The notes under the pieces: generated by a model
Seen by the model: the letters and a program-made list of their open reading frames with translations, nothing else
Database searches by the model: none
Told to the model about the DNA's origin: nothing
Shown here: piece after piece, positions 1 through 11,767 of the stretch
Numbering within the stretch: the first letter of the stretch is position 1
Layout of the letters: each line of letters begins with the position of its first letter
Program-made: the position numbers and the translations under genes
Source: Mastacembelus armatus
Taxonomy: Eukaryota > Chordata > Actinopteri > Synbranchiformes > Mastacembelidae
Direction of reading: 5' to 3'
NCBI RefSeq assembly: GCF_900324485.2
Contig: NC_046640.1
Location: 15,301,673-15,365,672 of the forward strand
Length of the DNA: 64,000 nucleotides

Positions 1-183
1 CTTGGATGTGATCAGCTGTTTCACCCAAGAATGCTGGTAATGACAAATGGATGATGCTGTTTTCCTGCTGAACACTGAATAGGTGGTGATGTGTCAGACA
101 TACAATTGCTGATTTCCCCCATGTAAGCAGTAAGTACAATGTGCCTGTGAATGTAACTGTATAGAGACATATTTCCTTCTTAC

Positions 184-3100
184 CTGCTGAGTAGGGCTCC
201 TGCCTCTCCACAGACAAAAACTCCTTCCTCTCATACTTGGCTCGGATCCACTGTTCCCGCAGGAGCCTACAAAACAGCTGGTGTTAGACACTCAGCTTTG
301 TCTGGATTTGATGTTTACTTCTTACTTCATGCCTGAGCTAATTTGTTGGAGACGTCTCATTACCTTACAAGGGACATGGTCCTCTGGGCTATATTTCATA
401 TAAACTCACAACAGAAGCAAACATTACTTGGCTCATCTTCTCGTTATTACCACATGTCTCCCTTGGCCTCCATCCATATGCATCTTTATTATACTAATGT
501 CTATGTGCTGTCTCTCCTCTTAATAATTACCTTTAACATTCAAAGCGTTGCACACAAAATAAGCCCGTACACCTGACTCATGTGCAACTACATGTTTTTC
601 GCCAGGACAATCCAACATTTCCACATGCTTAAGCTTGTAATAGATTTGTAGAGTTTTTACAAATACTTCCCTTTTCTCTCTCCTATGCTGTCTGTTCTTT
701 ATAAATGCCCCAACCACCTCTCACAAATACAACACAGGTCCATTTTAAGATCCACTCCACAGCTCAGTGTTTCATCACTGTACTGTTGTATCACTGGACA
801 GTTAAGAACAAACCCTTGTACTGAACCACTGCTTCCTGTTCCAACTACAGGAACTTGGTATTCTTATCCCTGAGTGGTTTCTGTATGGCGGTCTAGCTAC
901 CAAAACTATTTGTTGCCCTCTTCTAATGAATATATCCTTCTTTGGAAAATGCAGTTTTAAAGATGGTATCAATTATTGCACAAAATAACAATTTAACCAT
1001 TTATTTAAGGTATAAAAGGGGCTAGAATCATACAGTAAATTAACTAATGCACAAAAAGTCAAATCGCAATTGACAATCTGACTTTAAAATGTGTCATCTT
1101 TTTAAAAAGTAATTTCATCCTAATCTACCTTTTAGACAAGTCATTCAGTACAGATTGGTCTATATGATCGAAGTCACCCCCATGACTGTTGAAAATTTCA
1201 ATATTAAAGATATGTTTTTACAGTTTCCATTTATGCAGCAGATACACACATCCATTTGTGCAGAAATGGCTAAAACTCTTCTTTATGACATTAAGGAGGA
1301 TGTAGGATGGCATTACTCACATGCAGTCTTTGTATGTGGGACAGTAGTAGAAAGCAGGAACTATCTGTTCATACTTTGCCTTTGCAGCATTGTTACCCAC
1401 AGAGTCCATAAACTGCAGAGGGGACAGAGAAACACATGGTATTTGCTTTGTAAATTTACATCTGCGAGCACTACATTGCTTAATGATCCCACTCACCCAC
1501 CCCGCACAGCCCCACAGCCCCACAGCCATACCACCACACACTCACCCCCAACCCACAACGTAATGTGGAGCTTGCAGAAAAAAAAAAAATCCACCCTGAC
1601 GGAGACAGTACTACTGCCACCGCAGAAGCTTCTTCTTTTGAATCTATATTTAACAACAAGGATATTGCTCATCATGCATTAGCACAGAGCTGAGAACCTA
1701 TAGATCTCACACACACTTGCAGAAACAAAAATGAGATGAAAGGGAAAGGGGACACCAAAGTGGCGCGGAGCATAACTGCTGACCGATACAGTATGAAAAC
1801 AATACATAAAACTGTATTTTAAAGTATAAAACTCCCAGAATCTTTCCTTAGTCACTGTCTTTTACGCATACACAAACACAAAGATATTGGTCGTATCTGC
1901 CAGCTGCTGGGTCATGCCTTTCAGGCCATGCTGAGTGGAGACCAATGACTTGTCTTATTCTTGTATGCAGGGATACAGGGGTGGAGCAGCAGTTAGAGGG
2001 TGATATTCACATTGGAACAGTATGGGATGGGTGAGGCTGAGGCCCAAACCTGCAGACGTTACTTTAAGTTTTAGACTACAATCAAGGTTTGATCTTCACT
2101 CAAATGACAGGGCATTCTAATGTTTTTTTATAGGGTGTAAAAAAATCTTTCAGACAGTAGTTCTCACCTCCACCTCAGATAAGCTCCATGGGTCAAGCAG
2201 GACAGACTTCACCTTGCTGATCTGAGCAATGTTTCTATGGAGACCTGAGCAGCTGTGACACACAAACACACCCAGGGTATAGGATGCCCACTCCGGTTCT
2301 GCAAAGCAACATACATAGGTGTGTAGGTTAGCCAAAGTGAACAGTGGGCACATAAAATGCAGGCAGACCAAAATAGAAGGTTTAACACACCTCGAGTGGT
2401 TTGACATACAATCAGAAAACCTCATTTTTGTGTCTCTCTGGTTTTCATGCAACATTTTAGCATTCCATATGCATGATCATAATAGTAAAATCAGCAAAAC
2501 TGGAGCTACAAGGCTTTAAATCAATATTTATATGAATATTGTGAATACTGTGTACAATTAGCATGAGGTTGACATGACATTCACACTTTGTGCACATTAT
2601 GAGTGACTAGTACCACCAACACCTCTTTATGTCCGACCTTTGACATAAAGCCTGCAATAGACCATTTTTAGTAACATATCAGCCACTTATGTTTCAGTGG
2701 TCAAAACAGTGAAAGGTCAGAACATCACACACTTCTTTGAGGGGAGGCAGTGAAGACTGGGCAAAATGTAGAATAGTATGCATCAGAGAATTTTCTTTTT
2801 TAGGGCCAGGAAGTACATATCCCTAAATAGATTTGTTGTGCATTTTAAATTCAAATGTGTACAAAAACACAGAAGAGCAAATACAAAAAGTATAAATGAC
2901 TGAACATATGCACAGAGCTCTCCTACCCATCTCATTTTCCAGATCATTACTCTGGTGCAAGGTGAGATTACAATTGCTGTGGTGGTTATTTTGCAAGTGA
3001 GCCAGAGATCTGGAGTAGTTTGTATCAGCGTACTGCAACCCTTCAACCATGTCTAACTAAAGAACTAAAGAGAGAGCAAAAAAAAGGTCCTACACAGAAA

Positions 3101-4102
3101 TAGTAGGAGAGCAAAATAAAAACTATTACTTCCTTTTGCGTTATCACAAAGCTGCACACATGTAACAACTGTGCATTTGTGCAAGATAGACAAGAAGCTG
3201 ATGTGTGGTAAGCCACTCCCACCGTTTCTGTATTATGTAGCCTGCTGAATTTGACAGTCATAAAATCACACAGATGAGTCTTTCTACACAGAAAAACAAC
3301 ATGCACATAAAGTTAGCAGACACAGGGTGCACATTTAGCATGGAAGAAAAACAGTATTTATCATCAAGCTTGAAGTGTAGGAAGAGAGCAGAAATGAATG
3401 TTACTGGCATTTGACAGCATGCTCCAATATCTATATATATATATATATCCAATATCACCTTCTCCACTGGAATACAAAAAAGACTAAACATTTTTTTCTG
3501 GAATAGTCTGTTTGCAAACCACACCTGTTACTGTGATAAACTGCAGATCTGATAAGTGCAAATCAACTAGGTATGACCCATCTGGGTGTGTGACCAAATG
3601 CATGTAAGCTGGAGGAAACCAGCCATGTGATGGAAACATATTTGGACCCTCAACCTACATCGACAAACCTCTCACCTAGAACAACCAGTCAGCACCCTAG
3701 AAAAATGCGTCCTTTACATTTACTCTCCACAAAATTCATGTCAAGTTTCATGGTACATTTCACAACCGTGTCTAAACCACATTGTCACTGGGAGAAAAGA
3801 CACTAACTCGTACTCTCGTTTTAAAGAACTAGAGGCACCGTATGAATTTAGAGATTACAGAAAATTATTTCTATGTAATTTCCCACAATAAAACTTTCTA
3901 CAGGAAAAAGACAGACAGTCACAAAATGCAACAAACCGATTTAAGAAGAACAGGGTCACTGATCTAAACGTGTCCTAAGCTGCCCAGGGTAAGTAATTCC
4001 CTCCAGCCTACCTGCTATTCCGCAGTCGGCACAGTTTCCATTCCCTGGTTTCCCCAAAAGCTGTTTCATGCGTTGCCTATTCTTTTCCTGACCCGAAGTC
4101 AT
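184..4102 (-). CDS. adap1: ArfGAP with dual PH domains, 5' half (gene runs off the left edge)
   Basis: Four coding exons on the minus strand, with GT/AG sites and matching phases: 4012-4102 (ATG at 4100-4102), 2168-2298, 1321-1412 and 184-266. They encode about 132 residues: a short basic N-terminus, then the ArfGAP zinc finger CADC-x16-CHSC at about residues 24-45, the arginine-finger context SGLHRN, and the end of the GAP domain (EQWIRAKYERKEF, then EPYSAG). Both PH domains would lie left of the window. The family activates GTP hydrolysis on Arf6 and binds phosphoinositides at the plasma membrane. WASYTLGVF and EPYSAG fit remembered ADAP1 better than ADAP2, although the first residues resemble ADAP2, so the paralogue call is less certain than the family. 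Introns (267-1320, 1413-2167, 2299-4011) show no further coding signal. Confidence 0.85.
3428..3449. repeat. (TA)n microsatellite
   Basis: A short run of alternating T and A in adap1 intron 1. No other function is visible. Confidence 0.7.
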
Positions 4103-5577
4103 AATGCAAAAGATTCTGCTGCGGTGCCTGCTCAGTGGCTACAAACCTCACACTCTCATGCATCGAAAGTAAAGAGTGCTGTCCAAAGCGTCCGAACAAC
4201 TAATAGCAAGGCTGCGATCTTGGGTGAAGGGTGTCTGAACAGTGGGGAATGGTCGGTCTACTGACGGTGCCGTAAAGTCCATATAGATGCTACAGCAACA
4301 GACGCCTCAAAGTCTTCTCAGTCTTTCTCCGGAGAGAGACCCCAAGTGGTCATTGTGGTGGCAGAGTATGGCAAATACATTTCAAACATCAAACCCATTT
4401 CAGTAATCCGGAATCCAGAAAACCAGAAGTCCAAAAAATAAAAACTATGTATCTAATTTTATTTCTTAGTACGGGGGTCACTAATTCATTTCATTCTTGT
4501 CTAAAAAAAATACAACGTACGTCGACAAATACCATACAGGTGTTTTTAATTGTGGCAGACGTGTGCTGAGGTTGGAAGGGGGGGGGGGTCGATTAAGTCA
4601 CATGACTCCATGCACCAATCAGAAGTGTTAAAGTGTATATACATATATATGTCCTGCCCTGACAGGTGCAACGGGAGCGTGTGGGAGGAGCCAATCATGC
4701 ACATATTGTCGCATGGTGCGCCTTTTCTCAGCCTATGTATTACTAAAATCCATCCATCATCTATACCCGATTAATCATTAACCAGGGTCACAGGGATCTG
4801 CTGGAGCCTATCCCAGCTCTCTTTGGGTGAAAGGCAGGGGTATACCCTGGACAGGTCACCAGTCCATCACAGGACCACATAGAGACACACAAACACAACC
4901 AACCTCACACACTCACACTCACTCCTATGGGCAATTTAAAAGTCACAGATCAACCTAACATGCACGTTTTTGGAATGTGGGAAGAAACCAGAGTAAACCC
5001 AGGCAAACTCTACCCAGATAGGCTGGGGGGACCCAGGACCTTCTTGCTGCGAGGCAACAGTGCCTCCTTTGTTAAAACAGCTGCAAACATTACAGAAGAC
5101 ATCACTCAGTACTTATTTGTGTGTGTGGTGCAGAGGTGGACATAATAATAGGTATAAGACACTGGTTAGGTCAGTCTGAACAAAAACTGAACTATGTAAC
5201 TACAGGAGCTAACGATATTAGAAAAAAATCATTTATACTGTTTCCCTGAGTGAAATCTCTCTGCCCTGTAAATCACACATGGGAAGAAGAATGTGCTGCT
5301 GCAGCTACACTCAAACAATAATCTCCAGAAATCAAACAGCTAATGAGTACATGGAATCTCTCAGCTTCTTGCTGAACTGTGATTACAATGTTGAAGAATG
5401 ATTAATTTCACATTTACTGTTGGCTGTCTATATTCATTTCAAAGAACTGCAGGCACATGAAACATTAACATGTCCTCCAGTGATAAACATGTTCAAGTAA
5501 GATTAACTGTGAAGGCTTTTCAGAATCTTGGGCTAATTTTGCAAATTGAACTCACCCACTCTACATGTTACAGCACC
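4103..5577. other. adap1 promoter side / rnps1 downstream spacer
   Basis: Intergenic stretch between the adap1 start codon and the rnps1 polyadenylation signal. The adap1 5' UTR and promoter should lie in its left few hundred bases, but I see no clear TATA box. It holds a G-run near 4579 and a fish interspersed repeat at about 4745-5080. I see no convincing coding exon. Confidence 0.6.
4745..5080 (+). repeat. Interspersed fish repeat with CCATCCATC-type end (LINE 3'-end-like)
   Basis: Begins with CCATCCATCATCTATACCC and runs through the phrases GGAGCCTATCCCAGC, CACCAGTCCATCACAGG and CCCAGGACCTTCTTGCTG. These are typical of a very common teleost repeat, probably the 3' end of a non-LTR retrotransposon. 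Related diverged copies lie in intron 4 of every B-type CYP gene. Family assignment from memory only. Confidence 0.65.
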
Positions 5578-5583
5578 TTTATT
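5578..5583 (-). terminator. rnps1 polyadenylation signal (AATAAA on the minus strand)
   Basis: TTTATT on the plus strand reads AATAAA in the gene's direction, about 270 bases beyond the rnps1 stop codon. Confidence 0.5.
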
Positions 5584-5850
5584 TTTCAAAAAGTCTAAAA
5601 ATTCAGTACATAGTAAAAGAAGACACTTTAAAAGAAAGACTTGCAGATCTCAGTGGAGCTGAAACAACTCAAAATATGTAAAGAAAGTCACATTTGCATT
5701 TTACAAAAACATCCACTTTCTACAAGCAGATGATTATTCTGAAAACAAAATATGTTCTTCCAGGTAAGACTGTAAGTTCTGTCAAAGCTACTGCAACTAT
5801 GGTAGCGGAGAATGTAAGAGATCACTTGATATTCAGTGGCCAGAAACCAT

Positions 5851-8068
5851 CTATCTGGAGGAGTTAGAGCTGGAACGAGAGCGGTGACGCCTGTGACCAG
5901 GAGATCTGGAGCGAGAGCGACGGCGTGGAGGAGACCGCCTCCTTGGGGAGCGGGACCTGCAAGGACATAGAAAGCAAACACTTATAGGCTAGCAGTAGAA
6001 AGGTCTTAAGGTCTTAACCAGAAGTATAATGTAGGAAAAAAAAAAATAGTACAGTTGACAGACTTTGTTGATGACTGAAAAATCGTTCAAATATATTTTG
6101 GAAAAATCTTATTTAAGACAAATGAGATTGTAAGACCTTCTCCTCATGCGTGGTGGGGTGCGACGCCACACAGGAGGTGGTGGAGGCATTCTGCGAGGGG
6201 GAGAAGGTCTACGAGGTGGAGGACGGACACGCTGAGTTAACACCGCGGATGCAGAGATTTCCTGTCCATCAATCTGACCTATTAAATAATGACAGCATAA
6301 CAAAAATCTATTCAATGCATGTCTATAGTAATCCTGCAAGATAGAAGCATTAACACAAACTCTGGCCTACCTCCATCCATGTGCTTGAGGGCCTTCTGGG
6401 CCTCCTCCGGAGTCTCAAACTCTACATAAGCATAGCCTCTGGACAAGTGAGGGTGGAGTCTGTCCATTGGCATGTCAACCATTTTTATCTTCCCATAAGT
6501 GGAAAAGATCTCCTGGATGTGCTCCTGCGCAAATAAGAAATACAGTATGCTTAAAAGAGGAAGGTTGTAGTTAATGTTAAATACACTCATAGAAAAAAAA
6601 ATAAGGAAAGAAAAAGCCTGATCATGAATTAACATAATGGCAACGATGACATTTTTATTCAATTGTTGTATTCCAATATCTGTCATGAAAGTGGTTGTTC
6701 GCTGTTATGAAGGACCTGTAAACATGGTTTAAATTCTAAAGTGACTGGGATTTGTCAAATAATGCAATAATTCACTTTAAAAAGGCAGCAGGGTGACTTC
6801 TTCATGTATTTATGTTCTTCTACTAAAATAATGTAAAGATTTATCTAGTGACCTTGGTGACATTTCTAGTCAGTCGCCCTAGGTGAACTTTAGTTGGCTT
6901 GGGGCTTGGGCTTCGTTTCCTTCGTTCCTTATCATCTCCTCTCTTCTGCGTTTTGGATCTGCAGAACCACAGACAAAATACAGATTACCTTGTCCATGAT
7001 TTAAACAAGCAAAATGCAAATACTGTGAAATTCCAGTCTAGAGCATTAGATTAAATGACTTACGCCGAGCGGGAGCGTCGACGGTTGTCATGACGCCGGC
7101 GGCTGGGGCTGGGGGAGCCTGAGGAGCTCGATGAGGAGGAGGAACGAGAACTAGAAGAACCAGAGCGACTTGAACCAGATGAGCTGGATCCACTTGAGGA
7201 TCCAGAGCTGGAACCGGAGCTGCTGCTTGACGAAGAGCTGGATCTGGACCTGTTCATCGTCACATCAGAAAACATACACATATTTGTAAAAATGACAAAT
7301 GTCAGTAACATAAATACAAAAAAGATGTTTTAGAGTTAGAAAACAAACCCGCTACTGCTGCTGCCAGTGGAGGCACTGCGGCGTTTCCTGTCTTTCTCAC
7401 GTCCTCTCTCCTTGTCTCCTACCTTTGTACCAGTCTTCTCTTTGCCTCTGTCTTTTGTTTTTTCCTCCTCTTTCCGCTTTGTGGGTGATGGTGCCCTAAA
7501 GTCGGAGGCAAATCCCTGTTACTTTGGGAACAATGCAGGGTTGTGACTAGTCGTAAACAGAAAATAGTAATAATAATAGTAATTTTATATATATTTTATA
7601 TTACCAAAGAAACAAAATAAACTTCTCGATGGGAAAAAAACACGAAGTAACGTTAGTACATAATGTTACTAACATTGATGTTAAGCAAAAACTACGCAAA
7701 CCGCGGAAAACAACTAACGTTACTGTATTTTCGGGACTATGAATCGCTTTTATTGAAAAGAAAAAGACGCTTGGGACCAGATAAGTAAAAAAGTGCGACT
7801 TATACACCTTAGGCAGACTTAATGTCACTTTAGCCAAATTATAACAACAACAACCAACAGCTGCAAACTCGGATAAAAATCCCCCGCCGCTTTTCATTCA
7901 ACTGGCTCGTCAAAACAAGGACCAGGCAGCCACAGGACCTACTCTTATCGATTACCGCTTTCTTCCTGAAATGCACATACAACTATACAGGTTTTCTTGT
8001 GTGCTAAAATACACGCTGCAACTAAAACCAGCTCAATTAAAATTCAATAAACAAGGCTAAACTCACAT
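5851..8068 (-). CDS. rnps1: RNA-binding protein with serine-rich domain 1
   Basis: Seven minus-strand exons: 8067-8068 (only AT of the start codon), 7349-7495, 7064-7249, 6853-6958, 6371-6524, 6137-6278 and 5851-5956 (stop TAG at 5851-5853). Joined length is 843 bases, 280 residues, close to the shorter human isoform, which also starts MAPSPTKRK. Order: basic Lys/Glu segment (1-35), serine-rich tract (about 38-105) with SPSPSRRRHDNRRRSRS, one RRM (about 135-213; RNP2 VHLGRL, RNP1 RGYAYVEF), then a Pro/Arg/Ser-rich tail ending SSSNSSR. RNPS1 acts in the nucleus as a splicing activator and as part of the exon junction and ASAP complexes. The N-terminal exon of the longer mammalian isoform was not found. 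The start codon is split by intron 1. Confidence 0.95.
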
Positions 8069-8341
8069 TTTTTTTTTCAAGCGAGGCGCTTTGGCTTCGA
8101 CCACTTGCTCCCTGAGAAATTGTCGCACGGTAATGACGACAGAGCAGAAATGGCGTAACGTCCCGAGCGCCACATACAAGCCATTTGTTTATTTATGTTG
8201 TTATTGATAAAGATGGGACTTTGAACGTGTGTGTATAATTACATCATAGCTGTGCAAAGATGAAATGTTTTAGCACGACACGTGAAGTAATTTAATCACA
8301 TTGGGAGAACCAAACCATCTTAAAGCTTGCTGTTTCCCAAG
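8069..8341. promoter_or_regulatory. Shared divergent promoter region of rnps1 and the plus-strand HTH gene
   Basis: The rnps1 first exon ends at 8067 reading leftward. A strong donor (CCCAAG|GTAAGC) at 8341/8342 reads rightward and probably ends a non-coding first exon of the next gene. The two transcription starts must therefore lie within about 270 bases, a head-to-head arrangement. No TATA box is evident. Inference from splice signals and gene directions only. Confidence 0.45.
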
Positions 8342-8863
8342 GTAAGCTCTTGACTTTCTAACGGAACCGGGCTAGCTGGTGTCGGGAGCTAGCTGAGCTA
8401 ACTAGCGTCTGTTCCGATCCACCGTATCCTGCCACCGGGACAACATTTCATGTACAATAATGTAGTTTTATGGCTGACATCAGACTACACAAACTGTCAT
8501 TAGTAATTTACATAGTTTTACTGGAGATCTGAATTTTATATTTAATATCTCCTCGTACTGTTACTGTTTAATATAGTAAAAATGATGGTCTAACATCGAA
8601 ATGAATTAGGTTAGTTAGTTGTTGAGATCCGTTTTACTTAAATGTGTGCATGAGTATATATTTTTTGTATATTATTTTTATTCCAACTGGGTAATTTGAA
8701 ATGAAACACCTCATTGTAAAAATGAAGTAAGACATTGTTTTTTGTAATACTGGTGGTATGTTCTGGTGAATTATTATTTGTATTTATTTCATACACCATG
8801 TCTTACAAGTGTGTTATTATACAAAATAGCCAAACTCACAGAGCAGCTCTGGTGTGGGTGACA

Positions 8864-10928
8864 ATGGGTCGACTAGATGATGCTGCCAAACACAAAGTGG
8901 TGGAGCTGCGGAAAGCTGGTCTGAGTTTCCGTAAGATCAAAGCTGTGCTGGAACTGGAGAACATCAAGGTGTCTGCGCAGGCCATCTACCTTTTCCTGCG
9001 GGAGTTCCAAGGGAGGCCACCAGGAAGGGTCAGACCTGTGGAAGGTGGAAGCAGCACAACACCAGCACAGGTACCAGCTCGAGCTGGGGGAGTACAAGAC
9101 AGCTGGAGTAGCATTCATCGCCAAAACCTACTACGGGAAGTATCTCATCATGCTGGCTTTACAGCAGCTACAGACTTTGCCAAGCAAACCTCCACAATTC
9201 CAGAGGCTAGTGTAAAGCCATCTGGGTCTGGGGAGATTAGTGGAGGCAGCGTGCCAGAACAGCAACATGAGGGGGACAAGGAAGAAAATGACATACAGAT
9301 TGTTAGCGTCACCTCCCTTGCACAGAACAGCCAACAAAGAGCCCCTGAATCCACTGTAACAAGGACGCAGACAGGTGCTGTGTCTTCGACAATAACACCT
9401 TCTGGAGCATTCATGAGGAGGAGAGTCACACCTTCTCCAGCCACAAGTTCAATGTTGGCAGCTCGCAAACGGCTTTTGGATAAAGCACTGTCACACAGGA
9501 TGAAGGTAACTACCTAAACATAAGTTCTCTCATATGACAGGCTCTTAATTGTATGATTTTTAATTAAAACGTTTAGATGTTAACTTGCATCATTTTTCTT
9601 CAACAGTCATTCCACCAGGTGGCATCATTGTTGAGGAAAGATCATTCAAGTATCCAAGGTGCTGATTTGAGAAGCTCAATGCCCCAACCACCTGAAACGT
9701 ATGATCTGACAGCTGAAAAGGTGAGAAAGCCTCCAGTTTCGTAAAACTAAAGTGTTTGCCAGCACTGTGTTAATATAAAGCTACCACTTCTTTTGATCAG
9801 TTTATTACATGAATGCTTCTACACCAATAATTAGTTTCCCAATTGTACCAGTATTATCAGTTGTACCGAATTTCATCATAATTCGACCATAGTGGCTCAC
9901 CTTATTATGGATGCTTGGCTCGAGTCTCATGTTTTTATTTGCATCATAACTTTAATCTTTTTAATGTTGCACAGACTGTTATGCAAAGCCAGCCTGGAGC
10001 AAGCAGTGCCCCCAGGCGGTTTCTGACACAGAGATTAGGTATGTCTGTCCGTTCGCTTCACCCTCCTCCTCGTGTTGGCATTCGTCTTCCTAACCGGCCA
10101 CCCGCCCCATTAACATCCTCAGCTCCTGGGGGTCCTATCATCCGTCTACAGGCCCCTGCAGGCCAAGGTGCTACCCGTAGTGAGGGAAACCCAAGCCCTC
10201 AGCAGGTGGTGCAGGATACTGGAGCTAGAGGTGGTCTACAGGATCAGATTCAAACCCTGAGCTCTGAGGTGCGCAGCTTGGGCCTGGCAGTGAAGATGCT
10301 CGTGGAGCAGCAGTGCCGCCTGGAGAGGGAGCAGACACAGCAGACACACATTCAGAAGCAGATCCTCAACACACTACAGAGCCTCACCTCTAAACTGGGA
10401 CGTTGTAGCAGTGCTCATCAGCAGCACAACAAAACTCCATCACCCTCTGCTTTGCCAACAGTTTCTGCATCTACCTCCTTCAGCCAAGACACCTTCAACT
10501 TTAGTCAAGGCACATACAACCAGTGCAGTCAAACCCAGTCAAGCTACAGTTCTTTAGAGGGTTTACAAAATATAGAGGCCTTTAAACTGCCAGGACTGAG
10601 TCCCACAAGCATTAATGGGTTCCAGCCATGTAGCAATCCTGAGAATCTCCCACTTACTCACACTCCCCCTCAGACACAACCTTATGCAGCTGCATACGCA
10701 CAACAAACCAGTCAGTCACTGATGCCACCTTACACACAATCCTATGTCCCTATATACAGTTCATCACATTCACAGACTTTCAGAGGATCAGAGAATAAAG
10801 CATCTAATTTCCCAAGCAGCTGTTCATCTAGAACCCTCCAGGACTGCAGTGTGTCCACCCAGCCAGTGATCAACTCCAACCACTCACAGGAGCAGGAAAT
10901 CAATATTATCAAAGTGGAAGGACCTTAA
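8864..10928 (+). CDS. Unnamed helix-turn-helix / coiled-coil protein, probably nuclear
   Basis: Three coding exons, 8864-9505, 9607-9720 and 9975-10928, all phase 0, give 569 residues. A non-coding exon ending at 8341 probably splices to about 8830. The start MGRLDDAAKHKV is preferred over an in-frame ATG at 8735, which would lie in intron. Residues 1-50 (VVELRKAGLSFRKIKAVLE, then AQAIYLFLREF) read as a helix-turn-helix of homeodomain/transposase type. The middle is Ser/Pro/Gln-rich. Residues about 340-394 (LQDQIQTLSSEVRSL to LNTLQSLTSKLG) form a heptad-like coiled coil, followed by a Ser/Gln/Tyr-rich low-complexity region. The C-terminus NIIKVEGP contains a SUMO consensus (I-K-V-E). This suggests a DNA-binding nuclear protein, possibly domesticated from a transposase, but I do not recognise the gene. 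Confidence 0.8.
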
Positions 10929-11597
10929 AAGACTTCAGTTTCCACACTGTGTTTTGGGACCATAAGGGCTCTGATTTGCTTTTTTTACTCACTTTAGTAT
11001 AGTAATGTAATAAACATGTTTTTATAGTTAGCACATACTGTAGCATTTTTTAAAGTTATTTAAATTAATAAAAATATACTTAAGAGAAGAACAGTAATGG
11101 CATAAAATGATTATGGTCATTTAGTAAAAGCTGCAATGATGATTTGTCTTCACCTTAAACAATCAATTTAGAAAAATAAATTATGTGCAGAAACATCTTT
11201 TGTGAAAACTCTTGCTCATTTTCTATCACTACTAGTGACATTATATTCAGTTTTCATAGCTCTGTTAACTGATTTAAAAATAAAGACCTTGTTATGAACT
11301 AAAGCACATTCGTATTTCAGCATGGTAGTGTGTGAGAAGCTAATGTTGAGCTTTCCATAAAAACATGGATCCAATTATCTTTTAATTTGGTTTTCTCCAG
11401 TCCGAAGACGTGCAGGTTGGGTTAACTAGTGACTTTAAATTAACTGCAAAGGACCAAAAGAAATCACTGTAATCATTTAAAAATCTGCAGTCATTCAGGA
11501 CTTCGTTTTTGATAAACATAACAGACTAAAGTTACATTCTTGGCTGGTATGGACATACATTTGCACATGCCTGTACTGAAAGGTGTGACTGCAGTTC
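10929..11597. other. 3' UTR of the HTH gene and AT-rich spacer
   Basis: AT-rich DNA after the stop codon. It contains the polyadenylation signal at 11009-11014 and nothing else I can identify. Confidence 0.5.
11009..11014 (+). terminator. Polyadenylation signal AATAAA of the HTH gene
   Basis: AATAAA 81 bases after the stop codon at 10928, followed by AT-rich sequence. Confidence 0.55.
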
Positions 11598-11700
11598 TTG
11601 TTTTCCATGTTCATTCAAGAAGTGTCCTGGGTTGAATGTTTGTGGGCACTCCCATTCACTTTCATCAGCAAGAACAGATGCCAGCTTGTTAAATTGTTCC
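11598..11700 (-). pseudogene. Relic of a CYP2 exon 8
   Basis: Read on the minus strand, an acceptor-like TTGTGTTGGCAG is followed by GGAACAATT, and then by a frame giving LASVLADESEWECPQTFNP and GHFLNEHG. This matches the exon 8 pattern of the array genes ([24 protein letters not shown]). The start is frame-broken, and I found no neighbouring exon 7 or 9. It is much more diverged from A and B than they are from one another, so it is the remains of an older P450 copy on the same strand, just outside the array. Confidence 0.75.
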
Positions 11701-11767
11701 CTGCCAACACAAATATAAGAGACTTTACCTCAGGATAATACTCCACAGGACAGACAGGGTTTGGTGA

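Noticed and set aside
1155-1682. Plus-strand 175-codon open frame in the adap1 region
   Set aside because: It overlaps adap1 exon 3 on the opposite strand, is rich in low-complexity sequence and resembles no protein family known to me.
8735-8863. Upstream in-frame ATG as the start of the HTH gene
   Set aside because: The added segment is hydrophobic and unlike the rest, an acceptor-like site lies at 8829/8830, and the ATG at 8864 begins the conserved-looking domain.
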